This document shows positions 27,701 to 42,700 of a DNA stretch of 64,000 nucleotides, one piece after another (within the stretch, counting starts at the first letter, position 1; the number at the start of each line of letters is the position of its first letter). This stretch comes from Chelonoidis abingdonii (lineage: Eukaryota > Chordata > Testudines > Testudinidae). A program made the translations under genes and the position numbers. The notes beneath the pieces are model-generated. The model had not been told where the DNA came from. It saw only the letters and a list, made by a program, of their open reading frames with translations, and ran no database searches. The stretch is taken from the NCBI RefSeq assembly GCF_003597395.2, contig NC_133770.1, positions 198,805,252-198,869,251 of the forward strand, read 5' to 3'.

Positions 27701-30700
27701 CATTGAAATCAGTGGCAAAACTCCCAAAGACCTGAATGGAGGCTAGACCAGGCCTTACATTTATTTTAAAGGACTCCATTCACTTTTATGTGAAAGTTTC
27801 TTATGTACTGGCATTATGAATAGCACTTAAAATCAGAATAAATGAGATTAGAAAAATAAGAAAAAAATTCTAATTGTCAGTTGGATCACTTTAAGCCTAA
27901 CCCAAAGTTCAGTAAAAATCTTGCTGTTGACTGGGGTTTTCGATCATGAGCATTGTGAATTAGACTGCACAGTCAGTTTTACTCTTTCTTCCAGCATATT
28001 CAGTTTGCTAGTCAGTTTCCGCTATTTGTTTGGGTGTTTCACACATCAGGTTAGAGAAATAAAGGAATGTATAGTCATAAAACTACACAAATTGGCAGAG
28101 GCATGAAGGAGCAGGTTTAGTACTAGAGATTACTTTTAGCTCTTTTTTTTAACTGACCAAATACCAAGTTGTCAGAGTCTTTTTAACTGGGATTCAATTT
28201 TTAGTCATGCACTGAATAATTTAGATCTTTGATCTTGTGAAGCATTGTGGCACTGATCCAAACCCAACTGAAGTCAACTGAACGACACTGATTGATTTCA
28301 ATAAGCTTTGGATCAAGCCTTGGTTTCCTCATGTGAAGTTCTGAATGCACGCAACTCCTGTAATGATCATTGAGAGTACATGGAAACTTGCAGGATCAGG
28401 CCCTCCTTGGCTTTAATGTACAAATCTGCATTTTGTTTTTGGAGCTGCTCTTTCTTTTGCACAGATGACATACAGTTTTAAGCTAATTATTTGAATCCAA
28501 CACATCAATGTTGATTTTTGACAAATCTATATTTACTATGCCAAACTGTGCTCCCAGATACACCGGTAATACCAGAGCTGAAGTCCTGTGACTGAAAACA
28601 GAATTGGGACTAGGAAACAAATATATTTCATTTATGAAGTTCAGATTGTTGGCATGTTTGCAAACATCAGGGAGGTGAGATATTAAGATGAAGGGCACTG
28701 GAGAACTGCAATATGATTATTTTATCACTAGATGATGTGTATATATTAAGAAGCAGGTACAGCATCAGGGAGGTGCTTTTTGTTCCTTGTCTGCTGCCAT
28801 ATAAACCTACTTTCAGAAACAGGCTATTTTTTATAAGGCTAAAGGGTGGTAGGCCACTGGAGGTGTTTAAAACAGAAGCCTGCAGAAATAAAGAGGAACA
28901 TGTGAAGCGAATGCCTATAGTGAATAGATGAAGAAATTGCACTGAGTGTTACTACCATTCTCACAATATGTTGTATGTAAAAGTGATGAAAATTGTACCT
29001 GATTTATTTTGTTGGGAATGAAGGCTGTTACCCCTAAACTAGCCTTACAGTGATTATTTAGCTTTTACAATAATATATTTGTGTGGTGTTTTGGAATCAG
29101 AGAGTAGTTGGTGTGAAAGATTCATCCATATTTTCAAATGCTCTTTCCTGGTGGAGAGTGCAGTTGGGGTACAAATATAGTTATTAATTGCCATGATGAG
29201 GTGAAGGCACTCTAGGGTTCCCTGTCAGAGCTCCTTTACAATAACTTGTAGCCATAGTTCCCATCTAAGGTGGAGGAGCATAGGGAAGTAAGATAAACAT
29301 TTATGTCTCCAATCTGAGCAGGAGGTTATGCAGAACTATGCCAGTGCAGGATGTGCACTGGTGAGGATTGTGCTTCAATTTATGTTGTGCTTCTCCTTGC
29401 GCACAGGGGGTGAGCAATCTGTTCTATTCAGTAGAATGTGACAGATTGTTCTATACTGATGGCTTGTATACTGTGGAGAAGTGGCATGACCCTGTCTATC
29501 CCACCCACCTCTTTTCTTCCAGAGTCTTGCTTTGGCCAGGGTATATACTTCCCAGAGCGTATGGGGCGTAAGGTGTGCTGGTTATTCTGTGTGGTCTAGT
29601 TGTATAACATGTGCCTGCCTAATCTCTGATATACTTTCTGTAATATTGGTATGTTTGATTTTGCTTTAATTTATTAGGAACAGCTCTCAAATCAGTAATA
29701 CGGCTTCCTCTATTGGAGGTCAAATAGAATTTAATTGAGAATAAGTTTTGCTTAAAATTAATAAACAAATGTCCTGGATTCTTTCGCCAGGATGATTATT
29801 TTAGTTACATTTGATAAAATGGCTTAAAATTCCAGAAAAAAAATGTTCCTTTTTTATTAAAGCCTCATGGGGTTTTAGATTAATTTCTCTGAAACATTGT
29901 TGGTTTCATCCCTGTTGACATAATGATCAGGGCTTTGTTGAGAAAGACAGAGATGGTGGCCAGACTGCTTAAGGAAACATGAAAAAGATTAATGTTTGGG
30001 TTCTGAATGGCTTCTAGATTCTCACTTCCAGAGTCAGTGGAGCTCAGCCATGTCACAAGGATGACACACATTGACTCTCTGGAGAGAGCTTCAAGTATTT
30101 GCCTTATTATTCTTCTGGTTGGGTGAGTAATTGAGCAATATTTTGTCAGTACAGGAAGAAGTTTCTGACCTGTCATCAGGCTGGATGATTAGAGGACACA
30201 CTTGTTTCTCCTAAAAGAGAGACATTTAGGAGTTTAAATTGGAAGCCAGGGGTCTCAGAATATGGAAGAAAGGAAACATTTAGACCTTCTCTGGACTAGA
30301 CTTTAGAACAAAACAAAATGGGATGAAGAATAAACAGTACTCAGTTACTGTATTAATGCAAAAACAGTAAAAATGGCCTGTGTTTTGTCACCTCTAATAG
30401 CAAAAAGATTGTGATCTGATTACAGTTCAAGTGTCTATTTTTCATCACAGGGAGAAGTGCTGTTTAATTGTTCTTGTTCCTATTTTGGTTTATATGGTTC
30501 TTTTTTTGTTGTTGTTCTTTTGTAGATCTATTTACGATTCTTGGACTATGAAATGCAGAATTCAAATGAATGCAAAAGGAATTTTGTGGCTGTCTATGAC
30601 GGAAGTAGCTCGGTGGAGGATTTAAAAGCTAAATTTTGTAGCACTGTTGCTAATGATGTGATGCTGCGTACGGGTCTTGGGGTAATCCGCATGTGGGCAG

Positions 30701-33700
30701 ATGAAGGCAGTCGAAACAGCCGATTCCAGATGCTTTTCACATCTTTCCAAGAACGTAAGACTCTAAGCACTCTATGTTTCAATATGTCAAATGATACAAG
30801 TCTCATAAACTGTTAATGAGACTTTCTTCATACAAATTAAGAACTGAAAGAACTTCCTTAACAAGCTATTAAAATTGCAAATCAGATTTTTATTTCATAT
30901 GTTATACTGTGGGTACGTCTTCACTACCAGCTGTATCGGCGGGTAGCAATCGATTTCTCAGGGATCGATATATCGCGTCTCATCTAGACGTGATATAGCA
31001 ATCCCTGAACGAGCTCCTGTCGACTCCAGAATTCCACCAATGCGAATGGTGGTAGCGGAGTTGACAGGAGAGCTGCGGACGTCGATCCCGCACCCTGAGG
31101 GCGGTAGGTACCTCGATCTAAGATACTTCGACTTTAGCTATGCTATTCACGTAGCTGAAGTTATGTATCTTAGATCGATTTCCCCCCCCAGCGTAGACCA
31201 GCCCACATGTGTGATAGTTTGTGAGACAGTGGTTAGACTACAGGACTGGGAAGCAAAACGTCTGGATTTTAGTTCTAACACTCAATTGTTCTATGACCTT
31301 GGGCAAGTCCCTTAACCTCTGTCTTCCTCAGTTTCCATTTATTTAAGGTAAGGCTGATCAAACTGAACAGGTTTCTGTGAGGCGTAATCACTGACTGTTT
31401 ACAAAGTGCTTTGAGATATTAAGATGAAGGGCACTGGAGAACTGCAATATGATTATTTTATCACTAGATGATGTGTATATATTAATAAGCAGGTACAGCA
31501 TCTCCTGTTAAGTAAGGGATGATGGTTTAAATCCTTTGATTTAATGTTTTAGTAACCATAGAAGTTATCCAGACACTTTACACGAAGTTATGGTTTATAA
31601 AAGATACAAAAACTTAAATTTGAATAATATTCATTTTTGGCAGCTTCTTGTTGTTTAATTTGTAGAATAAAAACAGCAACAGTTCTTGCACTCAGAGTAA
31701 GAGGAAAGGACTATATGGTTTTATTTATTTATAAATTATGATTAATGTTGTATTTAGAAATATAATCTTTAGTGCTCTGCATCTCACAGCTGATGTACGG
31801 TACAGTGAAGTAAGCAATAAGTGTCCTGGGGAGGAAGGGGCAGGTAACACGAATATAGGCAATAGCAATAACTTGTAGCCAGATAGCCAGAGTTCCACAA
31901 GTAAAAAGATTTGGTTTACCACAATGCCATCAGTGACTAGAATGTGTGCATAATCCCATCAAATACATTCTTCATCTGCATTCTGTATGTACCCTATGAT
32001 GAAGCAATGAGACTGTAGCGGTGAGCCTTTGTAGTTCCTTAATTTTACTCTGATTAAAAATTCCTGATGCTCTGCTGACCTGCAACTGTGTTTGTCACAG
32101 TTCTCTCACTTTGCAGCCTTAAGGGTAGTTTGTGTTTCTCTAGTCTATAAATCAAGTCTGTGCCTAAAATATAGAGAGAATACTCTGTTGAGACTATGCC
32201 GCTTTTCGCTTTGTTTCCCTGGCTGGAGAAGTCTTGAATATTCAAGGTCTGATTCATTGGAAAAAAGAAAAAAAAATCTTTCTCTGTTACCTTAGAAACA
32301 GAGAAATAGGCATTGAGGATTCACTGCTTCTAAAGAACCAAAGAGTAATGCATAGGATCATTAACTTATGACCAAGATTTGAGCAAGTATACATTTACAA
32401 GGCTTTGAAATTGAATCATAGCCATGGAAAACCATTTTTTAAAATTTGTATTCCATGAAACCTGCAAACAGTTCTATAAACATTGTTCAGCCCCCTCCCC
32501 TTGCCCCCGNTTGCTTGTACTATCCCCAGAGGTTAAGGAGAACAATTTTTCTCCATCCTTCTTGTGACAACCTTTAATGTACTCGAAAACTTATGTCCCC
32601 GTCCATCCCCCCCCCGCAAAAAGCTAGTGAGTAGCCACTTTATTATACATCATCAGGTGTTAAACCATATTCTGGAAGGACACTTGAAAATCTTTCCATG
32701 TCGTATTAACTGGTCAATTTCCTCTAAACTGTCACTGACATGTTAAAATCTTAGCACACATTAAAAGCTAAATTCTGCCATCAGATACATGTACCACATC
32801 AGTTGTCCAGAGATGATTATGTACATAGACGATTGTTATGTGTCTGAGTTCAAAGTTAAAACAGATATCTGATATGCCAACTATAAGACACAACATGTGG
32901 GGATGAAAAGTCTAAATCTTTTAGCAGCACATGGAAATAATGAGATCATCCACACACGGAGGATGAGATTTGCAGCTTTTGAAGGCACACATCATTCAGA
33001 AACATAAAGATCAGGGACAGAGAAGCCACAAGGGTAGGAGGGGAGACCTATGTCACCACTGTGAGAGTAACCAAGAAATAGCTGTTCTATTCATTCAGAG
33101 CCAAGAAGGAAGGGTTAAAAAAGGCAATTCCTTAGCAGGGCAGGTGACATTTCACTGTGCCATGAGTCTTCCTTATTGATCTCAGTTTAGTAAGGGTTTC
33201 ACATTATTATTATTTATTTCATATGTGCATAGACAAAGTAAAATGATGAAAGAGTGGCAAAGTAAAATGTTCTTACATTTTATGATGGGGTCACCAAGAG
33301 ACACTGTGACACAAAGCCTTTCAGGTTCCATTTCTTAATGTGCAATGTTCACGTTTTGGAACACATACGGTGATGGTATTAGTTTTTGTTATGCAAGGCT
33401 GTGTCATGGCAATGGTCCTGATGGTTTGCAAGTAGCAGGAGAATTTGCTTTCTACCTCAGTTTCTCATTAGAATCAATTCTTTAGACACAGTAGCTCCCT
33501 GGGAACTGGGTATTAATTCTAGGCAGAGAAATCTGAAGGAAGGCTTTGCCTGCATGCTGTTTAAGTACCTGTGTAAAACAAATTTATGCTTTAGAATATA
33601 CACAAACTCTGCATCACTGGTTTCTCCTCCAGTAGGAAGCTGTTCTGCAAGACCCTGAACATTTGCTATTGCTCTGCAGAGGAATGATAGTGGTATCTTT

Positions 33701-36700
33701 TATATGGAGATATACCTATTTCATAGAACTGAAAGGGACCTTGCAAGGTCATCAAGTCCAGCCCTCTGCCTTCACTAGCAAGACCAAGTACTGATTTTAC
33801 CCCAGATCCTGAAGTGTCCCCCTCAAGGACTAAACTCACAACCCTGGGTTTAACAGGCCAATGCTCAATCCACTGAGCTATCCCTCCCTCCACGATTACA
33901 ATTGGACACTAGAGTCTGAAGTAAGGGCAACAGTATCATACAAAGTAAGTCTAAATTGATCGTGTCAAGAGAACTGATTCTAATATGACTGAAAATAGTA
34001 ACAGAGACTCTTAACATGTTAGTATTAACTCAGTATTCAGCCGTATCAAATATTTAGTTTTGTCCATTTAAGCTGTTCAGTCCATCTGGCCATGGTCCAA
34101 TCTCATTTTATGTTCTTTCAAAATATGACTTCATTTAAAATGCCCTTTTACCATGCCCCAATAGTACTTAATAATTCCTAAATGTGATAGTTAGTGACTG
34201 CAGCATACTTTAAATGTATATTTACATGTATATTTAAAATTGGAATAACTGGAGCATAATGAAAGGATAACAAAGGAGAAAAAAAGGTTTGTTTGCATGT
34301 TCAGGTAAGACTTGAAAAATTATTCTTCCCTGAACTATCCTTATAAATATTATAGGTGTTTCCTTCCCCACTTACTGGCTGTTCACTTCACCTACCTTAA
34401 CTCTGACAGTGATCTGCAGCCAGATTAATGACAGAAGTACTTTCTACAGACAGCTACAGCCCCTTCAATGAGCTTTGCTTCTGAATAGCCACACCTACAC
34501 TTTACCCTAAAAGCAGACTTTCAAAACCTGGATATATGGATAAGAGAAAATCCACCTGTATGCACAACAGACAAGATGCTCATTCTATCACTTCTGACAG
34601 CTATTTATTAGTACTCCATCCCTCTATCTGTAATCCTGAGTGCACTGGACATTCTTGCCAATAAGGGAATTGCCTTCATCCAACCCCTATCAAAAAATAT
34701 CTCTTTCACCTTCCTTTATCACTATCCTCAATTTAAAAAAGGATTGCACTGAGCCTTTCTGAAGTCCTATTATGCTTGGCTGTCTTAAATGAGGCTTTAC
34801 AATTCTTCCTTGTTTCATGATATGTTTGGGTTTAGAGAAGGATAGTGGAATATTGGACCAGATTTACTAATGCAGTGCTACCAGCCAAACCCATCCTTCC
34901 AGCCAAATTAGCCTGCCCGAAAAGGATTGCCCAGTGTAAAGGCAATCCTCCAATGTGATAAAAACAGTGTAGAGACTCTATTATTTATGATGTTTATTAT
35001 GTTAGTTCATAACCAAGCATATGTTAAGCACTGTACATGTACATAGTAAGAAAAAATCTCTGCGCTGAAGAGCTTAGTGGTAAATAGACAAAACTCACAC
35101 TACTCTCACTCCTTCCCACTAGCATAGTAGGAGGAAGAGGGAATGTTTGGGATACCCTTTGCCAGACTGATCCTCAGCTGATGTCTGGCCCTTTAGGGAC
35201 ATTTTGTAGCTAGCATAAGTGAGAGGATCTCTTAGGCTGACCTAATACCACGCAGGGTGACTGACCCAGCTTCACAGAGCTGTACCAGGATTGGGGATAA
35301 ATTAAGCCATCTTTGTATGCACGCTTTCGACCTACACTCTGTGCAAAACAACCAAACCTCAGGAACTAGGCCATAACATCACATTCTTCTGAAAAAAAAA
35401 AAATCGAATTTCATGATCTAGACATAGACTCTGTGTGTTTGAATATAAACAGTACATATGCGTGTGTGTGTATTACAATAAATGTGTATGTAGATATGCA
35501 GTACATTTCTGAGCCACATGTTTGTGTGTGTGTGTGTATGGCAGTTGAGGCTGCACAGAGATTATTCTTCAGAAACTCCTACCTTTCTGAAAAAATTTCT
35601 TCTTCCAAGCTGAAATTTTCCACATTTGGAACATTTTAAGAAATTTGAGTGAAATCTGTTCACCTATTTTTGAGTTATGCAGAGGGTGAAAATAAAATAT
35701 TCATTTCATCCATCAGCTGGAGAAAATGGAAAGACAGTTTTTTTTCTCAGGCATGGTGCAAAAGAGAAAAACTTCAAAAACTGAAACCTTCTCATTTCCA
35801 GCCCAATTTCTAAAACTAACCCAAAGATCAAATCAAATATGGATGCTGAAGTATTGACTCTGCACTGTGGGAGTACACAGGAAGTGAGAGAAGAGAGTCC
35901 AGGTTCTGCTGACAGTTACATTGGTGCAACCCCTTTGACTTCAATGAGGTTTCACACTCTTACTCCATGAGGCTACATTCACAATATTGCAGTATTTTGG
36001 GTTACTAGTTAGGCTGTTATTGTATATTAAGGTATATGTTTAAGTTCAATTCTGTCTTTCCACTTGACTTGAATGAGAGAGTCAGGGATGTATCTGAGGA
36101 CAATTTTGAAGTCTTATGGGCCATATTCTGCCCAGATTTACACTCTTGCAACACCATTGGCTTCAGTCAGGTTACATACATATAACTTACGGCAGAGTTA
36201 GTCCTCTTAGGGTTTTCCATTTCCTAACTCAGGACATGATTCTGCTTCCAATAACCCACATTATGCAGTATGCTGCATGTAGTTCTATTGCTTTTCATGG
36301 GACTATTAATGGAATAAAGAATGGCTGTAGTGATAATTGGCCTATCCAACTCGTGAGCCGATTTATAAAGTGTCACAATACCCTATAACAATAAATGTTG
36401 GTGGGAAAAGGTGAAAAAGGGACACAGACTGAATTAGTCTGAACAAAAAGGCTTACTGATATAATTCAAGGACTATGTTAAGATCATGCCTGATGAACAA
36501 GACAAATATGGGACTGGAAGTCAATGAACCAAAATTGGTGTGTTAGAAAATAGGCCTAACTGATGGACAAAATAAAGGGAAGATGACCTATTCCACCCAT
36601 CACTCCCTTTTGTGATTCTCCAAAAAAGGAGACTTTGGAAGAAACTTTGGTGGAAGCTAATGCAACAATTGCTGACTGAAACAAGGGGAAAGATTGAGCT

Positions 36701-39700
36701 TTGCCATCATGGCTGCCACTTCTGCGATCTCCTGGACCCCAAGATACACTGTAACAATGTTGGACTTTCCTCAGCCTAATACTGAGGGATATTCTGACAA
36801 GAGTGAGTCAGAGAGAGTGGCCCAGATGACACCACTAGCTCTTGCTAAATCCCAAACAGCATCTGAGATGTGAGACTTTGTTGCTCCCCCACCTCCATGT
36901 GTCCTTTTCCTTCCTTACCTAATTTCTTCTTTCTCATCTCTCACCTTTTCCTTCTGTCTAAAAAGAGGTTGGCTTATCTAGCCAAGATTGTATATTTTGC
37001 AACTTTTCTGGAAGTCTGTAAAGAAAAAGAGGTAGCTAAAAGCAATGCTCTGCATAGCCTGATGCAGGTACAAGTTTCCCAGGCCCTGGAGTGGCTCTTA
37101 AGATGGAGTGCTGTGCCTCTGGCTTTCCAGTAGTAAGGTTGAAAATGGGTCAACACCAGAGACAAAAGCTGCATTTACTGTTTCTTCCTTTCCCTTTGAG
37201 TTTGTTTTTGTTTTGTCTTCTAAAAACTGGGACTGAAATTTAACAGCAGCATGAAGAAGAACATCTCCATCCCAGCTCAAGTAACTTCATCTCTCCTTCC
37301 ACACAGAAAATAGAGTTACCATCTTTAACACCATCTAAAACTATTAGAAGAGTTTCCTTCTAAAATCTCTCCATAACAGGAGGGAAAGGGAATAAGGGGG
37401 TGTTGTTAAAATGAAAACCTTAGTTAATACTTTACATTACATTGGTTTTAACTGTTTTTCCTCCTTTTTCTGTATCTTTATTAAAGGGTTAAAAGGATTT
37501 GTCATGTGTTTGCCATGGCACTAAGCAGGCTGAGGCCTTTGTATACCAAACCTTGATTCCTGTTTAAAAGTATTGGACAGAGTCATGTTAACACCTTTGA
37601 CTCTCTTTGGGCCCATTTATGCCGTCAAAATTGATACCTGACCTATCATGTAAGAGTGGCAAAATCTTGACCATAATCCACATTATTTAATGTTAATCAA
37701 ACAGTTACAAATTAAATTAAATTCAAAACAATCCTAAACACTGAAGTGTATCTACTGCTAACCCTTAGCAAAATTCCCATTTACTTAAATTGTAAGCTCT
37801 TTGGGGAAAACACAGTATTTCTGTCCTGTGTTTGTACATTACTTAGCACAGTGGGGTCCTGGTCCCTGACTGGGGCTCTGAGTACTTTAAAACCAATATT
37901 AAAATAATGTGTAAACTGACCAAACATGCTTCAGGGTAGCCATAAACAAGACAGAGTGGCATTAAGTAAAATATTGTTACTGACAAGTTCCTAATGGCAA
38001 TGAAGGTGTTGGGTGTTTTTAGGTAGTGTGCGGTCATTAAAGTTAGGAAAAAAACGTACAGGTTATACCACCTTCATGATTAACAAGAAGTGTATTGTAG
38101 TGTGTGCTATTTTAACAATTTGAATGGCATAAATTAAGTGGAAGAGGTGTAGCATTTTTTCTCCGGAATATGAAGGAAAAAACTTTGCTCACTGTTTCAT
38201 GGATGGTGGGAAGAGTACCTGAAAGATTTTGCTTCTCATGATCTTGTAAAAAGAAAGTCCTTCTTCTTCCGTAAGAGGAGTGGGGAATAAACAGTCCCAA
38301 CTGAGCTGTTGGTTAAATGTAAATATCTTACAGAGCTGTGACTTATTTGATGCTCAGGGGGATTGTGTAAAATGTGAACTCACTTCCCAACACCCCACTG
38401 CTATAAGTTGTAGCGGGGGGTCACTAGCTCAGCTTTTGGGGTTTCATCTTCACTGCAGAGATCACCCTGGTGATCAACACCTTGGTCTGAGCACCTGTGT
38501 ATGGGCATCCCCATTGTAAAACCCTACCATGATTGCTGTGTCCTCACTATTTCTACATTCAGCTGTGTCTCAGGGAATATCCCATGGTTCTTTGTGTTAA
38601 GACTCTGAATCTTTTCCAGTCAACTATCAGTTGCAAGAGAACTGTCCTTCAGGAGAATTATGTAAAGGCACTGAAGGACAGTTGGCTTTTGATTTAGCCT
38701 GCATCCTCACCACAAAGTGGGGGGTTCCAGTCTGAGTGTAAAGCAGAGCACGGATTCTAACCCACACCCCCAGCTGGGCCAGTATTAAAGCACCTCCAGA
38801 CTTGAGTCAGAGGTTTTTCTGTGTGGATGATTAGGAGGGAGGTTTGGGCTAGAACACAGGTAAGAGTCTGGGTTAACTGTGCAGTGACGAAATATCCTAG
38901 GAGAAGAGATATGGCAGGGAGAGGATGGGGAAGAGCTGCTCCATTGCTGTTCCTGAAGAGGGCATGCCTCTGAGAATTCACTACCCATTCTATGGTAACT
39001 GAGTTCAGCTGGGTTGGAAGCTCTGGCCTCACTTGTTCAATGACAGGTCAGGATTTGACCTTATACAAATATTTTGACACTGCTGTATAATAGTTTGTTT
39101 TTTAGAATAGCCATGTAAGCTTACAGAAATTTCATTCACATTATACACAGAAATCAAATATACTGCATATAAATATGTGTGTGTATCACACACTCTTTTT
39201 GGGGTTGTAGCAGAGGTTTGGGCTATTCCTGAATCATAGTTGCCTGAATTATGTATAAAACATTTCTTGCTGAAAGGACCATTAGCTTTTCTTTACTTTA
39301 TCTATAGGTAAAAGAAGCAAATTAGACTTTGAACAAATAAAAAATACTGCTTTCATTTGTTTTGTATCATATAAATTGGGCATATGGAATGACTCTCAAT
39401 TAGAGCTGTGCAAAAAATTTTGGATGACTGGTTTATTTGCTGAAAAGTATAGTCTGATGTTGAGCAAAATCATTTAAGAATTTGACACAAATTTATTGAA
39501 TAGTGTTTTGGGGAAAACATCACAGTAGATTCACAAGGGGACTTAGGATCCATTACAAAACAGAAGGAGATTGTGCCTGATTTGAAGCAGAGATTCAAAC
39601 TTGGGTGTCCAACTTTGCAGAGAAGTGCCCCCAAACACTAGGCCTTCAGGGGAGAGGCCATTTTGTTCCTTTTATATATTGGGGTTTTAGTCATTGTCCC

Positions 39701-42700
39701 TAATGAGTGCTGTAAGAAGAAACAGTTTTTTTTTCTTCTTTCTGCGAGGTCATCCATTTACTTCATAATCTGAGCGTTGAATGTGTTTTTAGATCCTCTG
39801 GTGTTAGTGCACCATCTTGTGTCCAACTTTTTCAACAGCTGAGAGGACGTGAATCAAGCAGAAAGCAAAGATTCTCTGGGTACGTCTACACTGCACGATT
39901 ATTTCGAATTAGCTTAAACCGATATTACAAAACAGATCTAATAAAATCGGTTTAGCGCGTCCACAGTGGGATCCCGAAATCGATCGTTTGCGTCCATGGT
40001 CCAAAGCTACCATCGATTTCAGGAGCGGTGCACTGTGGGTAGCTGTTCCTCAGCTATCCCATAGTTCCCACTTCCGTGTTGAGAGCACAGTGCCTGATGG
40101 GGCAGAAAACACTGCCCCGGGTGGTGCTGGGTACAGCCTCACCCCTCCCTTTGTGAAGGCAGCAGACAACCCTTTGGCGCCTTTTTCGCGGAGTGCATTG
40201 AGCAAACGCCATAGCACAGCAATTTTCCCCTTTTTTTTTTCACGTGGTGGTGGGGGGAAATAAACTGAGGAGCTGTTCCCTGAACCACGCCAGACACTGT
40301 GTTTGAACCTACAGACATTGGGAGCTCAGCCAAGAATGCAAATAATTTTCAGAGACTGCTGTGGACTGTGGGATAGCTGGAGTCCTCAGTACCCCCTCCC
40401 TCCCTTCATGAGCGTCCATTTGAGTCTCTGGCTTCCCGTTACGCTTGTCACACAGCGCTGTGTATCCTGGAGTTTTTTATTCAAACGCTTTGGCATTTCG
40501 TGTTCTGTAACGGAGCTGGATACAACAGATTTGTCTCCCCATACAGCGATAAGACCTAGTATCTCCCGTACGGTCTATGCTGGAGCTCTTTTTCGATTTC
40601 AAACTGCATTGCCAGCCGTGCTGATCAGAGCTCCACGCTGGGCAAGCAGGAAATGTAATTCAAAAGTTCGCGGGGCTTTTCCTGTTTACCTGCCCGCTGC
40701 ATCCGAGTTCAGATTGCTGTCCAGAGCGGTCAGTGCTGCACTCTGGGATGCCGCCCGGAGGCCAATAACGTCGATTTCCGTCCACATGAACCCTAATCCG
40801 AGTTATCACTATCGAATTTAGCGCTACTCCTCTCGTTTGGGAGGAGTTCCGAAATCGATTTAAGGAGCCGTTTAACTCGATATTAATGACGACGTCGTGT
40901 GAACGGATACAGCGTTAAATCGGTATATCGGCCATTAAACCGATTTAAAGTCGCAGTGTAGACCTGGCCTCTGTGTTTGTAACATGGCATGCACTGCAGT
41001 GAAATAATGCTTAAATGTCTGGGCAGCAATTCAAATGGCCGTTGGGAAAAGTGTTAGATGGTTTTAAAACTACCTTTAACTGGTGCATTAGTTTGATATG
41101 GACTATTTCAATTTTAACTCAAAACATAAGAAAATTCTAGTTTTAAAGTTATAAAATAAAAATAGAGCAAGTTAGCTGATGGGTTGTGTTATAATTTGGT
41201 CATTGTGCTGAATGAGTGTACATTATGAACTTCTAGTCCAATCTCCCTCTGGGATCTTTATCTAAGCCTGCTTTGGGATGCAGGGGAAAAATGAGTGTGG
41301 GTATGTCAGTCTACTATTCAAGTTTCATTTGGGAACTCATGAAATCACACCTAACTTGGAAGTCTGCTGTGAGAGGCTCCAGTCTGGAATAGCAAACTTT
41401 TTGCAGAAGCATGTGGAGAAGCGTGTGCTATGTTTTCTCACATTGCACTTAGCTGTAGCTAGTAATATAAAAGCTACTTTTTGTGAGCAATAGAACTCTA
41501 CCCCCAATTTAAAATATTCCCTAACATTAGTGACACACAACTTGAACTCTGATCTTTTTCAGCATCACTTTCTGAAACTTTCAGGCGTCTCACTAAACCC
41601 TATGATCCACCATCCCACTCTACCTGATGCTATCTTCATTCTGTCTTCTGTGCTATCTTCTTCAGGGGACTCTAATGACCAGCTAAATCTCTTCACTATG
41701 TTTAGGGGATGCCTAGTCATCCCTAGTCCTCTCTGTTACTTTCTGGAGTGACTGAGATGCCCACATTCTGGAGTAGTAAGGCTCAGAAACTCCTCTGCTG
41801 CGTCTCACTGCTCGGTTTCTTCAAAATGCAGAAGTCACTCTGGAGCAAATTTCCTTGTGTACTGGGGGACTGATAAGCCCTCAATGTTGCTGTTAGATCT
41901 TATCCTTTGGTCCCAGAAGAACCACTAATTAAAAAATCCCAAAGGTTAATTGACTGTTTTATGCCTTTCCCAAGGTTCAGGGTATCATATTGTGGAACAG
42001 ACTATTTTAAACATCTAAATCATGGTGTATATTCTTATTTTTTAGATTTATGAATTTACTACATTTGGATTTCTGATTGCTATTACTGTGTTCATCTTCA
42101 CCCAGACTGGCTCTGAGGCTATCCTCCTTCTATATACATTTAACGTCATGACCTATCCTCCACCTGCTTCCTCCTTTCTCCATAGTTCCATCACTCAACT
42201 GTTCTTTCTTTTATTCTCAACCTCTTACTCCTTTCTCTTTTCCTTTGTTTGTTCTTGTTTCCTCTGCCTTTAAAAAACTCCTGCTCAGCTCCTCCTCCAT
42301 TTCACTTTTAAGCTTCTTAACATATCAGTTCTTAATACACTAAAGTCCCATTCTCACCTTGAAAATCTCTAACCTGTTCCTCACCCTTGCTGCTTTTCTG
42401 AAACTGCCCTCAGTAGGGGCATCACTAACGATGTCCTTCCTGTCTAGTTTAAAAGGCCTCTTCTACATACTCCGCCTAGAACTGTCTGTTACCTTCAACA
42501 CCATAGACTAACCCCTGTCCTGAAACTCTGTCCTCCTACTGCTTTACTGGTTCCTAATTTCTTCCATCCTCACTTCAGTTGACGCCCCTCAGGATTCTGT
42601 CCATGGTCTATTCCTTTTCCACTCTTTCCCTTGGTGATCTCATCTACTTCCATATGTCCAATGAAGTACCCTAAATGTCCCTTTAAGTGTCCCACTATCT

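Noticed and set aside
36400..37560. Possible LTR or other interspersed element
   Set aside because: The stretch has a repeat-like feel (TTTCTGTATCTTTATTAAAG near its end), but I found no terminal repeats or family match and cannot support a call.
40303..40821. 172-codon open frame, one of the longest in the window
   Set aside because: It lies wholly inside a transposon with inverted ends, has no transposase or other domain I recognise, and its length follows from the local GC and CpG content.
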